Source: Planctomycetaceae bacterium (GTDB lineage: Bacteria; Planctomycetota; Planctomycetia; Pirellulales; Thermoguttaceae). From it: DNA of 9,795 nt. Where the stretch lies: contig JAITQV010000198.1 in the NCBI GenBank assembly GCA_031288765.1, positions 1 through 9,795 of the forward strand, read 5' to 3'. The position numbers and the translations under genes are program-made. Below are positions 6,374 to 9,795 of this stretch, piece after piece; position 1 is the stretch's first letter, and each line of letters begins with the position of its first letter. Below the pieces are notes generated by a model, which saw only the letters and a list, made by a program, of their open reading frames with translations, did not search any database and had not been told where the DNA came from.

Positions 6374-6392
6374 AATTAAGAAAGAAAAAATA

Positions 6393-6770
6393 ATGAGCAA
6401 ACTTTTATTTGAATCTGAGACTTATGCTATTCGCGGTGCGGTGTTCAATGTTTACCGAGAGATTGGATGTGGTTTTCTTGAAGCGGTTTATCAAGAATGT
6501 TTAGAGCGTGAATTTACATTTCAAAAAATTCCTTTTGTTGCTCAAAAAGAATTGCGTTTATACTATCGTGATGAGATGATTAATAAAGCATATCAGGCGG
6601 ATTTTTTATGTTATGATAAAATTATTGTTGAGATAAAATCAGTTTTAGAAATCACAAACATTCACAATGCACAAGTCATTAATTACTTGAAAATGTCAAA
6701 ATTAAAACTTGGTTTGTTAGTCAATTTCGGTGGTGCTAATGGAGCAGTTATTAACCGGATCGTCAATTAA
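6393..6770 (+). CDS. GxxExxY family protein, PD-(D/E)XK nuclease fold
   Basis: 125 aa, normal length for the family. The signature G27-F-L-E30-A-V-Y33 is intact. A nuclease-like core follows: D70 in YQADFLCYD, E80-I-K82 in VEIKSV, and Q94/Y98 in AQVINYLK, matching the D...ExK...QxxxY pattern of PD-(D/E)XK enzymes, so all catalytic positions appear present. The fold suggests DNA cleavage or processing; no activity is established for this family to my knowledge. I choose the ATG at 6393 because the family begins just before SETYAIRGAVFNVYREIG; earlier in-frame starts at 6348 (GTG) and 6357 (ATG) lie inside the palindromic repeat. The Shine-Dalgarno is weak (AAGAAAG). The gene is more AT-rich than its neighbours and sits between two palindromes, both signs of acquired DNA. 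Confidence 0.9.
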   Translation: MSKLLFESETYAIRGAVFNVYREIGCGFLEAVYQECLEREFTFQKIPFVAQKELRLYYRDEMINKAYQADFLCYDKIIVEIKSVLEITNIHNAQVINYLKMSKLKLGLLVNFGGANGAVINRIVN

Positions 6771-6794
6771 AAAATATTGTGCTTATTTATATTT

Positions 6795-6938
6795 TTAACC
6801 GCTGAACACACGGAGCACATGGAATTTATAATTTTGGGGGAGAATATGGAATTTCAAAAACAGAAATCAGAAAAGATTTTAATAAAAGATTTTTATCAAT
6901 TTACTAATTTCCGTGTGTTCCGTGTATTCAGTGGTTAA
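6795..6938. repeat. 144-bp palindromic repeat, right copy
   Basis: Arms 6795-6824 and 6909-6938 match inversely at 26 of 30 positions. It lies in the same orientation as the copy at 6230-6373 and has the same length without gaps. It starts 24 bp after the GxxExxY stop codon. The left arm has drifted more than the right. Confidence 0.9.
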
Positions 6939-7018
6939 TAAATAGACAATTATTTTAATGTTACCGGCACTTTGAGTAAGGACAAACTACGCGGAAGGGG
7001 ATTGTTCCCGTTAATTTT

Positions 7019-8095
7019 ATGTATGATGTGGCTATTGTGGGGGCGGGACCGGCAGGGGCGACGTTAGCCCGGTATTTGTCCGGGCGTTGTCGGGTTCTGT
7101 TGCTTCACCGCCAACGGAAAAAGTGTTGCGGCGGTATTCTTGCACCGGAATCGCAAAAGATGTTGGCAAAATTTGATTTGGCTCTTCCCCGTGAAGTTCT
7201 GGTTGATCCGCAACCGTTTGCTGTTGCCGTCTGGGATTTGCAATCGCAACTGGTTCGCCATTACGCCCGGCAATATGTCAACATTGACCGTAACGCTTTT
7301 GATCATTGGCTTATTTCGTTGATTCCTTCGGATGTGGATATTCGGGCGGGTGCGGTTTACCGGCGTTCGCAATGTTCGGATAACAATAATCTTGAAATTT
7401 TTTTTACGGAAAAAGAAGAGATACGGTCGGAACGAGTACGTTTTTTAGTGGGAGCGGACGGTTCGTTTTCAACGGTTCGGCGTGAATTTTTTGCCGGTCA
7501 TCCCAATCCGAAACGTTATATTGCATTGCAGGAATGGTTTGAATTGCAGGCGGTTTTACCGGAAAATTCTCCGAAAAACGGGATTGATTTTCGGAACGAC
7601 TATGTCGGGATATTCGATTCGGGAATCACGGATTTTTATGCGTGGACGGTTCCGAAGAACGAGCAGATTATTCTTGGCGGGGCGATTCCTTACGGCGGCA
7701 AAACACGTGAAACGTTTGAACGGCTCAAAACAAAACTCAAAAATGCCGGATTTTGTTTTGATTTTCCGTTTTACCGAGAGGCGGGATTTTTGTTTCGTCC
7801 GTTAAATCCGTTTTCGGTTTGTCTTGGTTCCGACCGGATTTTTTTGGTTGGCGAGGCAGCCGGGTTGATTAGTCCCAGTTCCGCCGAAGGAATCAGTCCG
7901 GCGTTGACCAGTGCTTATTATCTTGCCCAAACATTTGATTCCCAAGGGTTTAATCCTGCGGTGTACCGTAAAAGTCTTTGTTCGCTGAGATGGCAACTTT
8001 GGCTTAAAACGATTAAAATACCGGTGATGTTTTATCCCTGGTTCCGAAAACAAATTATGCGTACGGGATTTACGGCGTTGGATTGTCTGCTGTAA
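7019..8095 (+). CDS. Geranylgeranyl reductase-family FAD oxidoreductase
   Basis: 358 aa. Class A FAD enzyme of the FixC/geranylgeranyl-reductase group, which reduces isoprenoid double bonds or carries out related steps on quinone or lipid substrates. Visible are the dinucleotide motif VGAGPAGA (7-14), a CCGG motif at 36-39 corresponding to the conserved C-x-GG of the group, GADGS at 145-149, and VGEAAGL at 277-283 followed by SPSSAEGISPALTSA, the second flavin-binding motif. Most relatives have GDAAG; here it is GEAAG. The last 40 residues (LWLKTIKIPVMFYPWFRK) look membrane-associating. The ATG at 7019 begins directly at the first beta strand; no Shine-Dalgarno lies close by. It starts 65 bp past the repeat unit, and no other isoprenoid gene is nearby, so the substrate cannot be inferred. 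Confidence 0.85.
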   Translation: MYDVAIVGAGPAGATLARYLSGRCRVLLLHRQRKKCCGGILAPESQKMLAKFDLALPREVLVDPQPFAVAVWDLQSQLVRHYARQYVNIDRNAFDHWLISLIPSDVDIRAGAVYRRSQCSDNNNLEIFFTEKEEIRSERVRFLVGADGSFSTVRREFFAGHPNPKRYIALQEWFELQAVLPENSPKNGIDFRNDYVGIFDSGITDFYAWTVPKNEQIILGGAIPYGGKTRETFERLKTKLKNAGFCFDFPFYREAGFLFRPLNPFSVCLGSDRIFLVGEAAGLISPSSAEGISPALTSAYYLAQTFDSQGFNPAVYRKSLCSLRWQLWLKTIKIPVMFYPWFRKQIMRTGFTALDCLL

Positions 8096-8144
8096 AACCG
8101 GTATAACCGCAAACAGCAGCGGATAAAACATCAACGGAAACTTT

Positions 8145-8183
8145 ATACAATATTGCCGGAAACGGGCATTGTTTATTTTATTT
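8145..8183 (+). terminator. Possible terminator after the FAD oxidoreductase
   Basis: An imperfect hairpin around CCG-GAAA-CGG (ACAATATTGCC ... GGCATTGTTT) is followed by TTTATTTTATTT. Bulges and mismatches weaken it. Confidence 0.3.
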
Positions 8184-8208
8184 CCAACGAATCTGTTATA
8201 GCGGAGCG

Positions 8209-8469
8209 ATGTTTGGAGTTGTTGTTGCGATTTTGGCTCTTGGGGTGAGCGGGTGGTATTTTTGGACAATGTTGAAACCGTTTCTTTGTAATTCGGAGGA
8301 TCATTCTGTGTGCGGGCATTGCCGGAATTGCCCGATTTCCCAACAATCGTCTTGTAACGTTTTACACAAGATTGGAACATCCCATGAAATAACCAACTTA
8401 TCGGAAACAGACACAGACCAACACGACCAAACTTCCGAATTGATTGATGAACTGACTGACGATAAATAA
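8209..8469 (+). CDS. FeoB-associated Cys-rich membrane protein
   Basis: 86 aa. One N-terminal membrane helix (about 2-22) is followed by a cysteine cluster C27, C35-G-H-C38-R-N-C41-P and C49, and then an acidic Asp/Thr-rich tail. This is the layout of the small FeoB-associated Cys-rich membrane proteins that accompany ferrous iron uptake systems; the tail here is longer than usual. The protein would sit in the inner membrane with the cysteines able to bind iron or respond to redox. No feoA or feoB is present in the window: the upstream neighbour is the FAD oxidoreductase 113 bp away and the downstream one is a convergent flagellin. The ATG at 8209 opens the membrane helix; GGAG lies only two bases upstream, too close for a good ribosome site. 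Family call moderately sure. Confidence 0.72.
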   Translation: MFGVVVAILALGVSGWYFWTMLKPFLCNSEDHSVCGHCRNCPISQQSSCNVLHKIGTSHEITNLSETDTDQHDQTSELIDELTDDK

Positions 8470-8487
8470 TCTCTGTTCAATCTTTTG

Positions 8488-8577
8488 CCGAACAAAGGCA
8501 CTGTCAGGCAGGCAACCATAGGTGAAAACCTTTCGCCGTAACGGTTGCCGACCTGATGATTACAAATTTTTGTTCGG
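8488..8577. repeat. Nested palindromic element between convergent genes
   Basis: Outer arms CCGAACAAA (8488-8496) and TTTGTTCGG (8569-8577). Inside these are CAGG/CCTG (8505-8508, 8552-8555), GGCAACC/GGTTGCC (8511-8517, 8543-8549) and an inner AGGT-GAAA-ACCT hairpin (8520-8531) with a GNRA-type loop. It fills the gap between the Cys-rich protein and the flagellin stop and could end transcripts from both sides. The 8505-8555 core has relatives at 1170-1199, 1287-1334 and 1431-1473. Confidence 0.6.
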
Positions 8578-9795
8578 TTATCCGAAAAGCGAACTCACGG
8601 AAAATGCCGCGAATTGCCGTGAATAAAGAATCGAACTCATCGCCATCTGAGCAAGCAATTCGTTACGGGCTAACCGTGAAGACTCCAACACCGTATCCGT
8701 GTTTGAAATTTTTCCTTCCGCTTCGGTAACTGTTGTCAGAAGACTGTCCAAATTATTTGTGTTCGCCGTCAACAAATTTTGTGATATTCCGATTTGAGCC
8801 CGCGATTTTGCCAAACTATTAACGGCATCATTGACAATACTGTACGCCTTTTTCAAACCGGCATCCGAATCGTAATCAATATTACGAAGTTCGGCTAACG
8901 TGCCGTTGGAACCGCCGAGATAACCGGTTCCGACACTCGAAATACCAAGACGTAATTGCAAATCGGATACAACATCCTTGCCAATCTGGAACATCGCTCC
9001 GCCGCCGGTTATCGTAAATGTTGAAGTATCGTAGAGATTGTTAGCTGGGTCTGGAACTTCACCGTTATTCTTTGCAAACGTCTCGGAAAGCGATGTGCTA
9101 AACGACAAATCCGAATCCGCATACGAAAGATTCAATCCTTTTGCGGTTGTTTGCTTTCCGTTCACATTAACAACAGCATCCGAACCTTGGGCTTCTGAAC
9201 GTTGTATAAAGTTTGTTGACAAATCATAGTCTCCGTTGGCGTCAAGTTCAACCGTTCCAATAACGGCAGCAAGATCGGCAGCACTTGTATTTGTACTTGT
9301 TCCTCCGGCTGTTACTTCGAGCCTTTGGTCACTTCCGACAGCATTTGATTCAAAAATAATTGCTGTTGGAGATGTATCATCATCAAGCTTTGCCGTTACA
9401 CCGGAACCGCGAAGCATGTTGTTTAACGTCGTAATAAAATCGTCTGCCTCCAATTCACCTGCACTAGGAGCTGTACCACTTGGCGCGATTATTTCCGTAT
9501 TTTCTTTAAATTCATACGTAACTTTCGATTGGTTTTGAAGACCAATTGTCAATGTGGTTCCTTTTTGAATTATTTTATCATTATTACTAGTCGCGAAATT
9601 ATCGAAATCCAACGCCAAACGTGCGTTATCGGCTTTTTGAGTAAGCTCAATGTTTACTGCGGAACCTCCGGCGGCGACATCGGCTTTATTAATTCGGAAA
9701 TTCGCCAGTTTAGACGCGTCAACACCGGAATAATTGTAAGCGAGCGCGCCGTTAATGATTTGGCGTCCGTTGTAAGTTGTTGAGCGGGCGATACT
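8578..9795 (-). CDS. Flagellin, C-terminal 405 residues (partial)
   Basis: The reading frame stays open to the window edge, so the start lies beyond 9795; a TTG at 9618 is an internal codon and not a start. The visible N-terminal part ARSTTYNGRQIINGALAYNYSG is the conserved D1 segment that normally lies about 100 residues into a flagellin. A variable surface domain follows, containing a flagellin hook IN-type motif (AQGSDAVVNVNGKQTT..., visible residues about 201-240). The C-terminal D1/D0 helices (NSLAKSRAQIGISQNLL...ARNELLAQMAMSSILYSRQ) end in FSVSSLFG. It polymerises as the flagellar filament after export. The C-terminus ends in Phe-Gly after a Ser-rich stretch, where many flagellins have NVLSLL. 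Convergent with the gene ending at 8469. Confidence 0.92.
   Translation of the reverse strand, partial: SIARSTTYNGRQIINGALAYNYSGVDASKLANFRINKADVAAGGSAVNIELTQKADNARLALDFDNFATSNNDKIIQKGTTLTIGLQNQSKVTYEFKENTEIIAPSGTAPSAGELEADDFITTLNNMLRGSGVTAKLDDDTSPTAIIFESNAVGSDQRLEVTAGGTSTNTSAADLAAVIGTVELDANGDYDLSTNFIQRSEAQGSDAVVNVNGKQTTAKGLNLSYADSDLSFSTSLSETFAKNNGEVPDPANNLYDTSTFTITGGGAMFQIGKDVVSDLQLRLGISSVGTGYLGGSNGTLAELRNIDYDSDAGLKKAYSIVNDAVNSLAKSRAQIGISQNLLTANTNNLDSLLTTVTEAEGKISNTDTVLESSRLARNELLAQMAMSSILYSRQFAAFSVSSLFG

Larger units (their letters stand above)
6213..6953. mobile_element. GxxExxY gene unit bounded by palindromic repeats
   Basis: A roughly 740-bp unit: palindrome (6230-6373), GxxExxY gene, palindrome (6795-6938). 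The outer ends carry an extension, GTAACTGTCTATTTTTATTAACC-like on the left (starting 6213) and its complement on the right (AATAGACAATTAT, ending 6953). The inner ends of the palindromes lack this extension. The same extended ends delimit the gene-less element at 2188-2417, which argues that they are true element termini. I find no target duplication around this copy. Mobility is inferred from architecture; the family has no proven transposase role that I know of. Confidence 0.5.

Noticed and set aside
6348..6392. Upstream GTG/ATG starts for the GxxExxY gene
   Set aside because: They fall within the right arm of the palindrome, and the family's conserved region begins just after the ATG at 6393. 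Expression from them is not excluded.
7802..8380. 192-codon minus-strand open frame
   Set aside because: It is antisense to the end of the FAD oxidoreductase and to the Cys-rich protein, is rich in Arg/Asn/Gln without domains, and shows no start signal.
8505..8555. Cyclic-di-GMP riboswitch next to flagellin
   Set aside because: GAAA loop and GGTTGCCGA recall that class, but the conserved core blocks are missing and the element lies downstream of both genes, not in a 5' leader.
9529..9783. Plus-strand open frame of 84 codons at the right edge
   Set aside because: Antisense to the flagellin frame, which is open through the edge and encodes the conserved flagellin D1 segment.

Overview
The window looks like a piece of a fairly AT-rich planctomycete chromosome. 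The strongest evidence is two DUF1559-type prepilin-like genes ([10 protein letters not shown]...AAREAARRM signature, DGTSN motif, H-X9-DG motif) and a small lipoprotein with a carboxypeptidase-regulatory-like beta-sandwich, a combination expanded in Planctomycetes. A secreted Gfo/Idh/MocA oxidoreductase and patchy Shine-Dalgarno use fit the same group. No rRNA, tRNA or CRISPR array is visible.

Layout. Positions 37-1152 (+) hold the first DUF1559 protein. Positions 1153-1613 are a repeat-rich intergenic region with 21-bp palindromic tandem repeats, several copies of a structured GGCAGGCAACC element and a terminator-like hairpin. Positions 1614-2081 (-) are the lipoprotein and 2494-3768 (-) the second DUF1559 protein. 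Between them lies a 230-bp palindromic, MITE-like insertion (2188-2417) with matching ends and a possible 8-bp target duplication. Positions 3769-4171 are a regulatory spacer with a perfect 10+10 bp palindrome in front of the 4172 gene. Positions 4172-5398 (+) encode an exported Gfo/Idh/MocA-like protein with an ExbD/TolR-like C-terminal domain. Positions 5487-6104 (+) encode a WrbA-type flavodoxin quinone reductase. Positions 6213-6953 are a GxxExxY (PD-(D/E)XK nuclease fold) gene sandwiched between two near-identical 144-bp palindromes with the same ends as the 230-bp insertion. Positions 7019-8095 (+) encode a geranylgeranyl-reductase-family FAD enzyme, 8209-8469 (+) a FeoB-associated Cys-rich membrane protein, and 8578-9795 (-) the C-terminal part of a flagellin that runs off the right edge.

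How the parts relate. The second DUF1559 gene and the lipoprotein are a typical same-strand pair. The Gfo-like and WrbA genes are probably co-transcribed. The two DUF1559 genes have unusually long leaders, each with a G-rich homopolymer tract just before the prepilin cleavage site; slippage there would switch the protein off. The best candidate for an undescribed system is the GxxExxY nuclease gene with its palindromic flanks, plus the gene-less copy 4 kb away: this has the architecture of an autonomous element and a non-autonomous derivative.
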